Source: Gemmatimonadota bacterium (GTDB lineage: Bacteria; Gemmatimonadota; Gemmatimonadetes; Gemmatimonadales; Gemmatimonadaceae). Taken from it: a stretch of 64,000 bases of DNA. The notes under the pieces are model-generated. The model did not search any database and had not been told where the DNA came from. It was given only the letters and a program-made list of their open reading frames with translations. The DNA lies in NCBI GenBank assembly GCA_016712265.1, contig JADJRJ010000030.1, positions 682,001 to 746,000 of the forward strand. Direction: 5' to 3'. Shown piece by piece: positions 16,640 through 25,194 of this stretch (positions within the stretch are counted from its first letter, which is position 1; the number at the start of each line of letters is the position of its first letter). The position numbers and the translations under genes are program-made.

Positions 16640-17031
16640 CGCGCGGCTGATCCCGCGGCGCCCCCGAGGGCACCGCCGAGCAGGAGCCCCACCCAGAAGC
16701 TCTTGCGCCGATACCAGGCCGTCTCGGGCTCGACGACCGTCGCCACGTGATCGATCGAGACATCCGTGGTCTGACCGGTAATCAACGCCGTCGCGACACC
16801 GTCCGCGACGGTCACCACCTCGAAGCGCGCGACCAGCTGGTCACGACGCCGCGGATCCACTGCGATCCCTGCGCGCCCGGTCTTGATCCATCGAGCGGTG
16901 GCGGTCCGGAACGACAAGGTGCTATCGGTGACCGCGGTGATCTCGAAACGTGTCGCCGGCCGTTGGGCATTCGCCGCCAGCGGCGAGACAAACAACCCGC
17001 AAGCTACGATGGCACGTCGTCCCCAACTCAT
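16636..17031 (-). CDS. Small secreted or membrane protein of unknown function
   Basis: 131 aa. It begins with a signal peptide (AIVACGLFVSPLAANAQ) and ends with a Gly-rich hydrophobic stretch (FWVGLLLGGALGGAAGS) that could be a membrane anchor or glycine zipper. Between them is a beta-rich region with no motif I recognise. Its ATG overlaps the rseP stop (ATGA), so it is translationally coupled to the end of the frr-cdsA-dxr-rseP unit. Its stop overlaps that of the convergent kinase gene. Confidence 0.65.
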   Translation of the reverse strand: MSWGRRAIVACGLFVSPLAANAQRPATRFEITAVTDSTLSFRTATARWIKTGRAGIAVDPRRRDQLVARFEVVTVADGVATALITGQTTDVSIDHVATVVEPETAWYRRKSFWVGLLLGGALGGAAGSAAR

Positions 17032-18227
17032 TGGACCAGCCCGACGATATCGTTGAACATCACGAGCACAAACAGCGCGAGCATCGCCAGCACGCCGAAC
17101 CGCATCAGGTACTCCTGCGTGCGCGCGCTCAACGCCCCGCCCTTCACCGCCTCAGCCACGCGAATCAGGATCTGCCCGCCGTCGAGGACCGGGATGGGAA
17201 GCAGGTTCAGCACGGCGAGGTTGATCGAAAGGAAAGCGATCAGCACCAACAACGGCTCGAGCCCGCTCTGCGCCACCTCGAGCGACACCTGCGCAATCCG
17301 GATCGGACCGCCGAGCTGCTTCACGGAGACCGCGCCAGTGAACAGCCCCTTCACGACCTGCACGACCTCGACTCCCATCCGCCCGGTCACCGTGGCGCCG
17401 AGGGCCAACGCCTCGGAGAAGGACGCCGGATCCGGGATGAGCCGCTGCCGCGAGCGGACCCCCATTCGTCCGATCACACGCGGCGACGTGCTGTCGGGAC
17501 GCACCGAATCGGGGATCACGGCGAGCGACAGGGTCGCGCCGCCCCGCACGACGCCGAGCGTGAGCGCCCGCCCGGGCGACCCCTCGACCGCCTGCACGAC
17601 CTCGCCCCATCCTCGGATCGGGGCGCCATTCACCGAGACCACCGAGTCGCCGGACAGCAGCCCACCCCGGTCCGCCGGCGATCCGCCGACCACCGAATCC
17701 AGCACCGGGGCGACGACAGGGGTCGCGACGGCGAACTGCCCACCAAACGTCTTGCCGTATGCCCAGACGCCCGCCGCGGCGACACAGAACGCCAGGATGG
17801 CGTTCATGATGACACCCGCCGACAGAACAAACACCTTCTGCAGCAGCGTCTTCGATTCGATGAATCGATGGTCGGGGACCGGCTTGGGCCCAAACGGCCG
17901 CAGCGCCTCGGGATCGTGAGGAATGGGGTTGAGTCCCCGCTCGTGGCCTTGCACGCCCGGCTTCGCATCGTCGGATGTCGTCGCGTCCCCTTCGATCGCG
18001 CTCATCGCCTCCGCATCCCGCGACGCCATCGCCACGAAACCACCGACCGGAAACCACGAGACGCGATAGTCCGTCTCCCCCCGCCGGAAGCCCCACAGCC
18101 GTGGCCCCCAGCCGAACGCGAAGACCGGGGCGTAGACGCCCACGAGCTTGGCGGCCACGAAGTGCCCCAGCTCGTGCACGAACACCACCAGCCCGAACAC
18201 TACCAGGGGCGCCAGGTACGTCAGCAT
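17028..18227 (-). CDS. rseP: Site-2 zinc metalloprotease RseP
   Basis: 399-aa intramembrane protease that cuts anti-sigma factors in the regulated proteolysis of envelope stress. The zinc motif HELGH is at residues 18-22 inside the first membrane helix, the PDZ region contains SPADRGGLLSGDSVVSVNG, and the third motif NLLPIPVLDGG with the Asp ligand lies near residue 335. One PDZ domain is clear, against two in E. coli RseP. It overlaps dxr by 7 bases and is the usual last member of the frr-cdsA-dxr-rseP cluster. Confidence 0.93.
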   Translation of the reverse strand: MLTYLAPLVVFGLVVFVHELGHFVAAKLVGVYAPVFAFGWGPRLWGFRRGETDYRVSWFPVGGFVAMASRDAEAMSAIEGDATTSDDAKPGVQGHERGLNPIPHDPEALRPFGPKPVPDHRFIESKTLLQKVFVLSAGVIMNAILAFCVAAAGVWAYGKTFGGQFAVATPVVAPVLDSVVGGSPADRGGLLSGDSVVSVNGAPIRGWGEVVQAVEGSPGRALTLGVVRGGATLSLAVIPDSVRPDSTSPRVIGRMGVRSRQRLIPDPASFSEALALGATVTGRMGVEVVQVVKGLFTGAVSVKQLGGPIRIAQVSLEVAQSGLEPLLVLIAFLSINLAVLNLLPIPVLDGGQILIRVAEAVKGGALSARTQEYLMRFGVLAMLALFVLVMFNDIVGLVQ

Positions 18228-19330
18228 CGAACCAATCCCTCCACGTGTGCCCGGGCGCGAGCGTCCGCGTCCAGGAGTTCCTGCCGGGTCTCTCCAGCCA
18301 ACGATCCAAGTGTATCGACAGTTTCGCCGACCACCTCCGGAATTCCACCAAATGTGAGGCGTCCGTCAAGGAAATGACTGACCGCCACCTCGTTTGCCGC
18401 GTTGAACACCGCCGCACCAGCCCCACCCCGTCGCGCGGCTCCGACACCAATGGAAAGCATCGGGAACACGTCGTGCCGCACCGCCTCGAAGGTGAGCGAC
18501 CCCATCGTGATCGGATCGAGTCGCGGGACCCCCACATCCGTGAATCGCTCGGGATGGGTGAAAGCATACAGGATCGGCAACTCCATGGAGGGCACCCCCA
18601 ATTGCGCGAGCATCGACCCATCCACGAACTCCACGAACGAGTGCACGATGCTCTGGGGATGCACCGCCACGTCAATCGCGTCGAACGGAAGTCCAAAGAG
18701 AAAGTGCGCCTCGATCACCTCAAGGGCCTTGTTGGCCAACGTCGCACTGTCCACCGTGATCTTCCGACCCATCGACCAGGTGGGATGGCGCAGGGTCTGC
18801 CCAACGGTCGCGTTCACGACCTCGGTCGCGCTACTCGAGCGAAACGGGCCACCGGACGCCGTGAGCACCAGGCGACGCACGGTTGCGGTGGGCGCCGCGC
18901 CGAGGGCCTGCAGGATGGCCGAGTGCTCCGAGTCCACGGGGACCAGCTCACCACCCCCGCGTCGCGCGGCATCGAGAACGAGCTGGCCGCCCACGACGAG
19001 CGACTCCTTGTTCGCGAGGGCCACCCGCTTTCCGGCCTCCAGCGCCGCCAGCGTGGCCGCGAGCCCGGCCGCCCCAACGACGGCGTTGAGCACGATGTCC
19101 ACGTCCGGGCGTGTGGCGGCGGCGAGCAGGACATCCCCTCCCCCGTCCGCCCCACTCAAGCCGGCGAACAACGGCTGGTGCGCCGTGACCAACAGGTCGA
19201 GCGCCGCGCGATTCGCGTGCGCGGTCATCGCCACCACACGAAAACGGTCGGGATGCCGGGCGATCACCCGCAACGCGGACGTACCGATCGACCCGGTCGC
19301 CCCGAGGATCGCCACGCCGCGCCGGGTCAT
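18221..19330 (-). CDS. dxr: 1-deoxy-D-xylulose 5-phosphate reductoisomerase
   Basis: 369-aa NADPH enzyme of the MEP isoprenoid pathway, making 2-C-methyl-D-erythritol 4-phosphate. It shows VAILGATGSIGTSAL (NADPH-binding), ALANKESLVVGG, VPVDSEHSAILQ, LTASGGPFR, and NPTW-type HPTWSMGRKITVDSATL, with the metal-binding Glu/Asp in the expected places. The start overlaps the cdsA stop by 4 bases. The pathway's first enzyme, dxs, is at the right end of the window. Confidence 0.97.
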   Translation of the reverse strand: MTRRGVAILGATGSIGTSALRVIARHPDRFRVVAMTAHANRAALDLLVTAHQPLFAGLSGADGGGDVLLAAATRPDVDIVLNAVVGAAGLAATLAALEAGKRVALANKESLVVGGQLVLDAARRGGGELVPVDSEHSAILQALGAAPTATVRRLVLTASGGPFRSSSATEVVNATVGQTLRHPTWSMGRKITVDSATLANKALEVIEAHFLFGLPFDAIDVAVHPQSIVHSFVEFVDGSMLAQLGVPSMELPILYAFTHPERFTDVGVPRLDPITMGSLTFEAVRHDVFPMLSIGVGAARRGGAGAAVFNAANEVAVSHFLDGRLTFGGIPEVVGETVDTLGSLAGETRQELLDADARARAHVEGLVRC

Positions 19331-20127
19331 CGCGTCACCGGTTTCAGTGCCTGCTCGAGGACCAGGTACGCCACGGGAAGGACGAAGTACAACGAATCGA
19401 GCCGGTCCAGGACTCCACCGTGCCCGGGCAACAGGTGCGAGCTGTCCTTCACCTTCGCCTCGCGCTTGAGCATGGACTCGACGAGGTCACCGATCTGGGC
19501 GACCACACTCACCAGCAGCCCGAAGCCGATCGCCACACCTAACGACAACGAGAGCTGAGCCCGGGGCTCGAGCACAAACCGGATATAGCCCACACTCACC
19601 AGTGCCGTGACCACGAGCGCCCCCCAAGCCCCCGCGCGCGTCTTTCCCGGGGAAATGGCCGGCATGAGCTTGGTGGTCCCCAGCGCCCGCCCCGCAAAGT
19701 AGGCGCCGACGTCCGACGCCCAGGTGAGGACCACAGGGTACATCACGAGGGCCGTCCCCGCGGCCGCCGTCGCCGCGTAGCGATGATTCCGCAGGAGCCA
19801 GGCGAAACACAGCAACCCACCGGTGTACACGGCCCCGAAGGCGGTCACGGACACCGAGGCCAGCGGGCGACCCTCCACACCTCGGGCCCAGAGCGACGCC
19901 CCAAGCAGGGTCACCAGCACCACCGCGGCCAGTGCGGCGGGAGCGGCGAGCGCGCCAGACGCCCAGAGTGCGGTGTACAGCGGGAGCCCGGCGGCGATCG
20001 CCACGCCGAACACGTCCATCGCCTCGATCCCGCTGTGGCGGGCCATGCGGAACAACTCCCACGCCCCGAGGCCACCGAGTACCGCGAGCAACAATGCCAG
20101 CGGGAGCGCGCCGAGGTAGACCAGCAC
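19327..20127 (-). CDS. cdsA: Phosphatidate cytidylyltransferase
   Basis: CDP-diacylglycerol synthase, a polytopic membrane enzyme feeding all phospholipid synthesis. The C-terminal signature KREAKVKDSSHLLPGHGGVLDRLDS is intact apart from normal variation, and there are about seven hydrophobic helices. The listed start is GTG at 20127 (266 aa), but the same frame continues upstream as TIGELARRVAVAIVGIPIVG, which looks like the real CdsA N-terminus and follows a strong GGAGGT (20196-20191). No ATG, GTG or TTG exists there, only CTG (20190) and ATC (20184). So the true start may be non-canonical, near 20184. Confidence 0.92.
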   Translation of the reverse strand: MLVYLGALPLALLLAVLGGLGAWELFRMARHSGIEAMDVFGVAIAAGLPLYTALWASGALAAPAALAAVVLVTLLGASLWARGVEGRPLASVSVTAFGAVYTGGLLCFAWLLRNHRYAATAAAGTALVMYPVVLTWASDVGAYFAGRALGTTKLMPAISPGKTRAGAWGALVVTALVSVGYIRFVLEPRAQLSLSLGVAIGFGLLVSVVAQIGDLVESMLKREAKVKDSSHLLPGHGGVLDRLDSLYFVLPVAYLVLEQALKPVTR

Positions 20128-20186
20128 ACCTACGATCGGGATGCCGACGATCGCAACAGCGACGCGGCGCGCGAGTTCGCCGATGG

Positions 20187-20741
20187 TCAGACCTCCATGA
20201 TCTCGGCTTCCTTCGCCTTCATCGCGGCGTCGATCTTTGCCACGGCCTCGTCGTGGAGCTTCTGCAGGTCCTTCTCCGCGTGCTTCACGTCGTCCTCGGA
20301 CACGCCGTCGATCTTCTTGAACTTATCCCGCGCCTCGGTGCGCCAGTGCCGCACGGAGATTCGGCCTTCTTCGGCGAGTTTGTGGATCACCTTGGCCAGG
20401 TCCTTGCGCCGCTGCTCGTTCATCGAGGGGAGCGGCACCCGCACCACGTGACCCTGGGTCACCGGGTCCAGCCCGAGTTCCGCCTCGCGAATCGCCTTCT
20501 CGATCAGCTTGATCTGGCCCTTGTCGAACGGCGTCACGATCAGCACGCGCGGCTCCGGCGCGGCCACCGTGGCCACCTGATTCATCATCATGCTGGTGCC
20601 GTACATCTCCACCCGCACGGTATCCAGCATGCTCGGCGACGCCTTCCCCGAGCGAATGGACGCGAACTCATGCTTCGTGCTCTCGAAGGCCTTGTCCATG
20701 TGGGCCTTCGTGTCCTTGAGGATCGCTGCGAGTGTGCTCAT
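20187..20741 (-). CDS. frr: Ribosome recycling factor
   Basis: 184 aa, standard length. RRF separates ribosomes from mRNA after termination together with EF-G. Typical stretches: EFASIRSGKASPSMLDTVRVEMYG, LIVTPFDKGQIKLIEKAI, PLPSMNEQRRKDLAKV and RHWRTEARDKFKK. The start overlaps pyrH by 4 bases (ATGA). Its last codons contain the probable ribosome-binding site of cdsA. Confidence 0.98.
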   Translation of the reverse strand: MSTLAAILKDTKAHMDKAFESTKHEFASIRSGKASPSMLDTVRVEMYGTSMMMNQVATVAAPEPRVLIVTPFDKGQIKLIEKAIREAELGLDPVTQGHVVRVPLPSMNEQRRKDLAKVIHKLAEEGRISVRHWRTEARDKFKKIDGVSEDDVKHAEKDLQKLHDEAVAKIDAAMKAKEAEIMEV

Positions 20742-21457
20742 GAGACCAGGGTTCCCACGCGTTCGCCGCGCACCGCGCGCGCGACAGCTCCGCGTTCGTG
20801 GATGTTGAGGACGATCAGCGGTAACCGGTTTTCCTTGGACAACGTCACGGCGGTCTGGTCCATCACCCCCAACTCTTCCAGCATGACGTCGCGATAGGAG
20901 ATGGTCTCATACCGCCGAGCATCGGGGTTCTTCTTGGGGTCCGCCGTATAGACGCCGTCGACGGACGTCGCCTTGATGATCACGTTGGCCTTGATCTGGA
21001 TGGCCCGCAGCACCGCCGCGGTATCCGTCGAGAAGTACGGGTTCCCCGTCCCGGCCGCGAAGATCACGATGCGCCCCTTGTCGAAGTGGCGCAGCGCCCG
21101 CCGACGGATATACGGCTCCGCCAGCTCCTCCATCCGGATCGCGGTCATCACCCGCGTGTCGAGCCCGCGCTTCTCCAGCACGTCCTGCAAGGCAAGGGCA
21201 TTGATCACCGTGCCCAGCATCCCCATGTAGTCCGCTGCCACCCGATCCATCCCGAGGGCAGCGAGCTGGGTGCCGCGAACCATGTTGCCGCCGCCGATCA
21301 CCAAGCCAACACCAACTCCCATCTCGACGACCCCCTTGATCTCATCGCAGAACTGGCCAACGCGATCAAAGTCGTATCCCGATCCCTTATCCCCGGCGAG
21401 GGCCTCGCCCGAGAGCTTGAGGAGGATGCGTTCGTAGGCGGGACGGGAGTCAGGCAT
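20738..21457 (-). CDS. pyrH: UMP kinase
   Basis: 239-aa amino-acid-kinase-fold enzyme phosphorylating UMP to UDP. It contains YERILLKLSGEALAG at the start, GLVIGGGNMVRG, DYMGMLGTVINALALQD and GTGNPYFSTDTAAVLRA, all typical of bacterial PyrH. The start at 21457 (MPDSRPAYERIL) is preferred over 21478. Between frr and tsf, in the widespread rpsB-tsf-pyrH-frr order. Confidence 0.97.
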   Translation of the reverse strand: MPDSRPAYERILLKLSGEALAGDKGSGYDFDRVGQFCDEIKGVVEMGVGVGLVIGGGNMVRGTQLAALGMDRVAADYMGMLGTVINALALQDVLEKRGLDTRVMTAIRMEELAEPYIRRRALRHFDKGRIVIFAAGTGNPYFSTDTAAVLRAIQIKANVIIKATSVDGVYTADPKKNPDARRYETISYRDVMLEELGVMDQTAVTLSKENRLPLIVLNIHERGAVARAVRGERVGTLVS

Positions 21458-21524
21458 GCAGCTCAGGTTGGGCGACAAGCGAAGGTGGCTTTGTTACGGG
21501 GCCGGAGGCAAGTGGCAGGAGTCA

Positions 21525-21561
21525 CGCCGTGGGCACGGGCTGACCAGCCCGCCCCACGGCG
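21525..21561 (-). terminator. Long G+C-rich hairpin between tsf and pyrH
   Basis: CGCCGTGGG pairs with CCCACGGCG, then after a small bulge CGGGCT pairs with AGCCCG around GACC. No U-tract follows on the minus strand, so this may be a partial terminator or an RNA processing/stability hairpin, leaving pyrH partly independent of rpsB-tsf. Confidence 0.5.
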
Positions 21562-21586
21562 CACGCCATGGCCGAACATCTCGACC

Positions 21587-22477
21587 TTACTCTTCACCCA
21601 TCTGGTAGCGGACGAACCGCCGCACGCTCAGCGTTGCCCCAGCTTCCTTCGACTTCTGCTCGGCAAGCTGCTTGATGGTCATGTTGGGGTCCCGGACCCA
21701 CGGCTGCTCGATGAGGGCGGCCTCGGCGAAGAGCTTGTTCACCTGCCCGTCCACCATCTTGGCGATGATGTTGTCCGGCTTGCCCGACTGCTTGGCCTGC
21801 TCGGTGAAGATCTCGCGTTCCTTGGCCACGAACTCCGCCGGGACGTCATCGCGCGTCACGCCGTAAGGCACGCGGGGAACACCGGCTGCAACGTGTTCAG
21901 CGACCGACTTGGCGAGTTCACGCGCCGCGTCGCCCGACGATCCCCGCACGTCGACCAGCACGGCCACCTTGCCGTTGAAGTGCACGTACGACCCCACCAC
22001 GCCGTCAGACACCAGGCGCGCGTAGCGACGCAGCACGACGTTCTCACCGGTCTTGGCCGAGGCCTCCTTCACGACCTCGTCGACAGTCTTGGAGGCGTCG
22101 GCGTGGTACTTCTGGGCCGGCACGCTCCCCTCGGCGGCCACGGCGACGACCGCGTCCAGAGTCGCATCGGCGAAGACGTGATCCGCGATGCCCTGGGCGA
22201 ACGCGCCGAATTCATCATTGCGGGCGACGAAGTCGGTCTCTGAGTTGACCTCGATGATCGCAGCCGCGCTGCCGTTCTCGGCCGACTTGACCACGATGCG
22301 CCCCTCGGACGCCGTGCGTCCGGCGCGCTTCTCCGCCTTGGCAATCCCCTTCATGCGGAGGAGTTCCACCGCCTTCTGGATGTCGCCCGCCGACTCATCG
22401 AGGGCCTTCTTGCAATCCATCATCCCGGCGCCGGTGCGCGCGCGGAGGTCAGCTACGTCCTTGGCAGTCACAGCCAT
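21587..22477 (-). CDS. tsf: Elongation factor Ts
   Basis: 296-aa nucleotide exchange factor for EF-Tu. It has the N-terminal AVTAKDVADLRARTGAGMMDCKKAL with the characteristic TGAGMMDCK, the TDFVARN motif in the core, and KPDNIIAKMVDGQVNKLF. Length matches the two-core-domain form. The start at 22477 has AAGGAG ten bases upstream. Follows rpsB on the same strand. Confidence 0.97.
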   Translation of the reverse strand: MAVTAKDVADLRARTGAGMMDCKKALDESAGDIQKAVELLRMKGIAKAEKRAGRTASEGRIVVKSAENGSAAAIIEVNSETDFVARNDEFGAFAQGIADHVFADATLDAVVAVAAEGSVPAQKYHADASKTVDEVVKEASAKTGENVVLRRYARLVSDGVVGSYVHFNGKVAVLVDVRGSSGDAARELAKSVAEHVAAGVPRVPYGVTRDDVPAEFVAKEREIFTEQAKQSGKPDNIIAKMVDGQVNKLFAEAALIEQPWVRDPNMTIKQLAEQKSKEAGATLSVRRFVRYQMGEE

Positions 22478-22509
22478 GTGCAAACCACTCCTTGCCCTGT
22501 TTGTGAGAA

Positions 22510-22536
22510 CGCCGCCGGCGTGGGAGGCCGGCGGCG
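22510..22536 (-). terminator. Hairpin between rpsB and tsf
   Basis: CGCCGCCGGC and GCCGGCGGCG form a perfect 10-bp stem with a 7-base loop, followed by TTCTCACAAACA on the minus strand. It may attenuate transcription into tsf, as the rpsB-tsf gap often does. Confidence 0.55.
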
Positions 22537-22596
22537 CGATGGTGATCCATGATCCCGGAGTGAACCGGGAGGAGTCCGAGGCGCCGCCTCGATTGC

Positions 22597-23496
22597 TTAT
22601 TCCGCTCCAGCTTCGCTGGCTTCGCCAGCGTCTGTCCCTGCCTCGCCGCCTTCCGGCGAGCCCGGCTTGAGCCGCGCCGCGAGGGCACCCGGGTTGGCCC
22701 GACGACGACGCGGGCGACGCCGACGGCGACGCTCGTCTTCACCGGCCGGCTCCATCCCGCGGTCCGACGAATACGTCGTCTCTTCCGCCTCTTCCTCGAC
22801 CTGGCGCACCGGGGCCTCTCGACGGGCCTCCATGATCAGGTCGGCGATGAAGCGCGTGATCAGCTCCACCGAGCGGATGGCGTCATCGTTGCCGGCGATC
22901 GGCACCGTGATCTGGTCCGGATCCGAGTTGGTATCGCAGATCGCGACGATCGGGATGCCGAGCTTGATGGCCTCGCTGACCGCGATGCGCTCCTTCTTGG
23001 CATCGATCACGAACATGAGCCCGGGGAGGCGCCCCATGTTCTTGATGCCCGACAGGTTCTTCAGGAGCTTGTCGCGCTGGCGCGTGAGCAGCAGCTGCTC
23101 CTTCTTGGTGTAGTTCTCGAACTCACCACCGGCCTCAGAGCCCGCTTCCAGCTCCTTGAGCCGGCGCGTCTGCTTCTTGATGGTGCCGAAGTTCGTGAGC
23201 AAGCCACCGAGCCAGCGCTCCGTGACATACAGGGCGCCACAGCGATCGGCCTCAACGCGCACGATGGAGCCGAGCTGCCGCTTGGTGCAGACAAAGAGGA
23301 CGTTCTCGCCGCGGAGGATGATCTCGCGGATGAACTTCTCGGCTTCGTCGATCTGCTTGAGGGTCTTCTGCAGGTCGATGATGTGGATGCCGTTGCGCTC
23401 GGCGAAGATGAACCGGCGCATCTTGGGGTTCCAACGACGGGTCTGGTGCCCGAAGTGAACGCCCGCTTCCAGCAACTGCTCGAGTGTCGGCTTCAT
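22597..23496 (-). CDS. rpsB: 30S ribosomal protein S2 with charged C-terminal extension
   Basis: 299 aa; the S2 core occupies about the first 230 residues: LLEAGVHFGHQTRRWNPKM, IHIIDLQKTLKQ, ERWLGGLLTNFGTI, PGLMFVIDAKKERIAVSEA and PIVAICDTNSDPD. The remaining 65 or so residues are an acidic stretch, then an Arg-rich run (RRRRRRPRRRR) and an Ala/Gly/Glu end. S2 in E. coli is about 241 aa, so the tail is extra. It may bind rRNA. Upstream gene of the rpsB-tsf-pyrH-frr cluster. Confidence 0.97.
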   Translation of the reverse strand: MKPTLEQLLEAGVHFGHQTRRWNPKMRRFIFAERNGIHIIDLQKTLKQIDEAEKFIREIILRGENVLFVCTKRQLGSIVRVEADRCGALYVTERWLGGLLTNFGTIKKQTRRLKELEAGSEAGGEFENYTKKEQLLLTRQRDKLLKNLSGIKNMGRLPGLMFVIDAKKERIAVSEAIKLGIPIVAICDTNSDPDQITVPIAGNDDAIRSVELITRFIADLIMEARREAPVRQVEEEAEETTYSSDRGMEPAGEDERRRRRRPRRRRANPGALAARLKPGSPEGGEAGTDAGEASEAGAE

Positions 23497-23622
23497 GAAA
23501 GTGTCCTTGTCGGGTTGTGCGTCCGCGTCCGTCGGCGTCGCCTTCGACCGGCCGAAGCCGGCACCCGAGGCGACTCGGGAGCGCGTGCGAGATGGGGAAC
23601 GAACCGCCGGTGGTACTGTGGT

Positions 23623-23681
23623 CTCCCCGGCACCGGCCGGCCGGGGAGGTGCTTCGTGCGCATCCCGGCGAGGGGATGCGC
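23623..23681 (-). terminator. Two hairpins between rpsI and rpsB
   Basis: Nearest to the rpsI stop is GCGCATCCC/GGGATGCGC (23658-23681, 9 bp, 6-base loop). It is followed by CTCCCCGGC/GCCGGGGAG (23623-23648, 9 bp). Neither has a U-tract, but together they probably end the rplM-rpsI transcript before rpsB. The second could also be part of the rpsB leader. Confidence 0.55.
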
Positions 23682-23688
23682 GATTGGA

Positions 23689-24081
23689 CTAGCGCTTGGA
23701 GAACTGGAAGCGCTTGCGGGCCTTGGGACGGCCGGGCTTCTTGCGCTCGACGGCCCGCGCGTCGCGGGTCAATAGCCCGAGGTCACGCAGCTTGCGGCGA
23801 TGCGTCTCGTCCAGCGAAACCAGGGCGCGCGCCACCGCGAGGCGGAGGGCGCCGGCCTGACCGGTCTGTCCACCACCTTCGAGCTTGGCGCGCACATCAA
23901 AGCGCCCGAGCGAGTCGGTCGCGGTGAACGCCTGCTGAATGGCAGACACCAGCGACGGACGCGGGAAGTAGTCGCCGAGCGTACGCCCGTTGACATCCCA
24001 CTTACCCGAGCCGGGCTTTAGGGTGACACGACACACCGCTTCCTTGCGGCGGCCCACTGCGCGGAGTTGCATTTCAGCCAT
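23689..24081 (-). CDS. rpsI: 30S ribosomal protein S9
   Basis: 130 aa, the standard length, ending in the conserved KARKRFQFSKR whose last Arg reaches the P-site tRNA. Other landmarks: VGRRKEAVCRV, VNGRTLGDYFPR, GGGQTGQAGALRLAVARAL. It follows rplM after two bases, the universal rplM-rpsI pair. Confidence 0.98.
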   Translation of the reverse strand: MAEMQLRAVGRRKEAVCRVTLKPGSGKWDVNGRTLGDYFPRPSLVSAIQQAFTATDSLGRFDVRAKLEGGGQTGQAGALRLAVARALVSLDETHRRKLRDLGLLTRDARAVERKKPGRPKARKRFQFSKR

Positions 24082-24083
24082 GC

Positions 24084-24530
24084 TCAGGCACTCTTGCGAT
24101 CAAAGGAAAGCGCAGTCGGCTGCTGGGCCGCATGCGGGTGTTCGGCGCCAGCGTAGACGCGGAGCTTGAGGCGCAGCACCTGGCGGGCGAGCGCAGACTT
24201 GGGAAGCATGCCGAAGACCGCCTTCTCGATCACGCGCTCCGGATGCTTGCCGTGCAGCATGGCGTACGGCGTGTGCCGCTCGTGACCCATGTAGCCGGTG
24301 TGCGAGAAGTAGCTCTTCTGCTCGCCCTTCTTGCCCGTCACCTTGACCTTCGACGCATTGATCACGATGACATTGTCACCGGTATCCATGTGCGGCGTGT
24401 AGATCGGCTTGTGCTTGCCACGCAGGATGCGGGCGATCTCGGAGGCGAGGCGACCGAGCACCATCCCTTCCGCGTCAACAACGAACCAGTGACGCTGGAT
24501 GTCTTTGGGGGTCGCGCTAAAAGTCTTCAT
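24084..24530 (-). CDS. rplM: 50S ribosomal protein L13
   Basis: 148 aa. It has [45 protein letters not shown], and [43 protein letters not shown], which is typical of L13. The start at 24530 ([12 protein letters not shown]) is preferred to 24554. It heads the rplM-rpsI operon and has a clear promoter about 80 bases upstream. Confidence 0.98.
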   Translation of the reverse strand: MKTFSATPKDIQRHWFVVDAEGMVLGRLASEIARILRGKHKPIYTPHMDTGDNVIVINASKVKVTGKKGEQKSYFSHTGYMGHERHTPYAMLHGKHPERVIEKAVFGMLPKSALARQVLRLKLRVYAGAEHPHAAQQPTALSFDRKSA

Positions 24531-24611
24531 GAGGACGAACCTGGGTGACGCCACGCGCGGCCGACAAAGGCGCGCAAAGTGCGATGGATACGTGGTTTAT
24601 GGCAGACCCTG

Positions 24612-24640
24612 AAAGTAGGTAGCCCCTTCTGGCGTGTCAA
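24612..24640 (-). promoter_or_regulatory. Sigma70-type promoter of rplM-rpsI
   Basis: On the minus strand a perfect TTGACA (24640-24635) is followed after 17 bp by TACTTT (24617-24612). The predicted transcript would start near 24605 and have a leader of about 75 bases before rplM. Confidence 0.65.
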
Positions 24641-24669
24641 CGGAGCCGGACCGCCGAAATCAGGGCGGC

Positions 24670-25194
24670 CTAGGCCAGCTCCACCAGGACCGCCCCCTTC
24701 TCCACCGGCTGGCCGGGGGCCACTGGGATCGCAGTCACCCGTCCGCCGGACAGCGACCGTAGCTCGTTCTCCATCTTCATCGCTTCCATGGAGACCAGCG
24801 GCTGCCCGGGGATGACCTCGTCCCCGACCTTCACGTGGAGGCGGACGATCAGCCCCGGCATGGGGGCGACCAGCGGGCGTGGCCCCTGGGCCCCGGCCGC
24901 CGCGGCGGTCAGCTCCCGGATGGCCCGGGTCCGCTCGTCCAGGGCTTCAGCGGCGAAGCGGTGCCCATCGATCCACAGGGCATAGCTCCCCTTGGTCTCT
25001 CCCCGGGACACCACCACGCGATGCACAGCCTCCCCCAGCCGTACCATATAGACCGGGGTCCCGTCGACCTGCTCGAGGTGCGCCGACGCGAACGCGCCCG
25101 GTGCCGCGGCTCCTTCGTCGCCCAGCACCCTCACGCCTCCCTCCTCCAGGGCGATGTCCACACGTTGGCCGTTCACTTCGACGGCGTACTTCAT
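24670..25194 (-). CDS. Biotin carboxyl carrier protein
   Basis: 174 aa. The C-terminal half is a biotinyl domain with APMPGLIVRLHVKVGDEV and the biotinylation motif EAMKMEN; the Lys in it carries biotin. The N-terminal half is a beta-rich region seen in acyl-CoA carboxylase carriers. It swings carboxybiotin between biotin carboxylase (accC, 26416-27939) and the carboxyltransferase (27991-29541) of the same gene run. Its ATG overlaps the stop of the RNA methyltransferase gene by 4 bases, so it is translated as part of this operon. Confidence 0.9.
   Translation of the reverse strand: MKYAVEVNGQRVDIALEEGGVRVLGDEGAAAPGAFASAHLEQVDGTPVYMVRLGEAVHRVVVSRGETKGSYALWIDGHRFAAEALDERTRAIRELTAAAAGAQGPRPLVAPMPGLIVRLHVKVGDEVIPGQPLVSMEAMKMENELRSLSGGRVTAIPVAPGQPVEKGAVLVELA

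Noticed and set aside
17152..18696. A 514-codon minus frame across rseP and dxr
   Set aside because: Shadow in another frame of two clear genes; Arg/Gly-rich without motifs.
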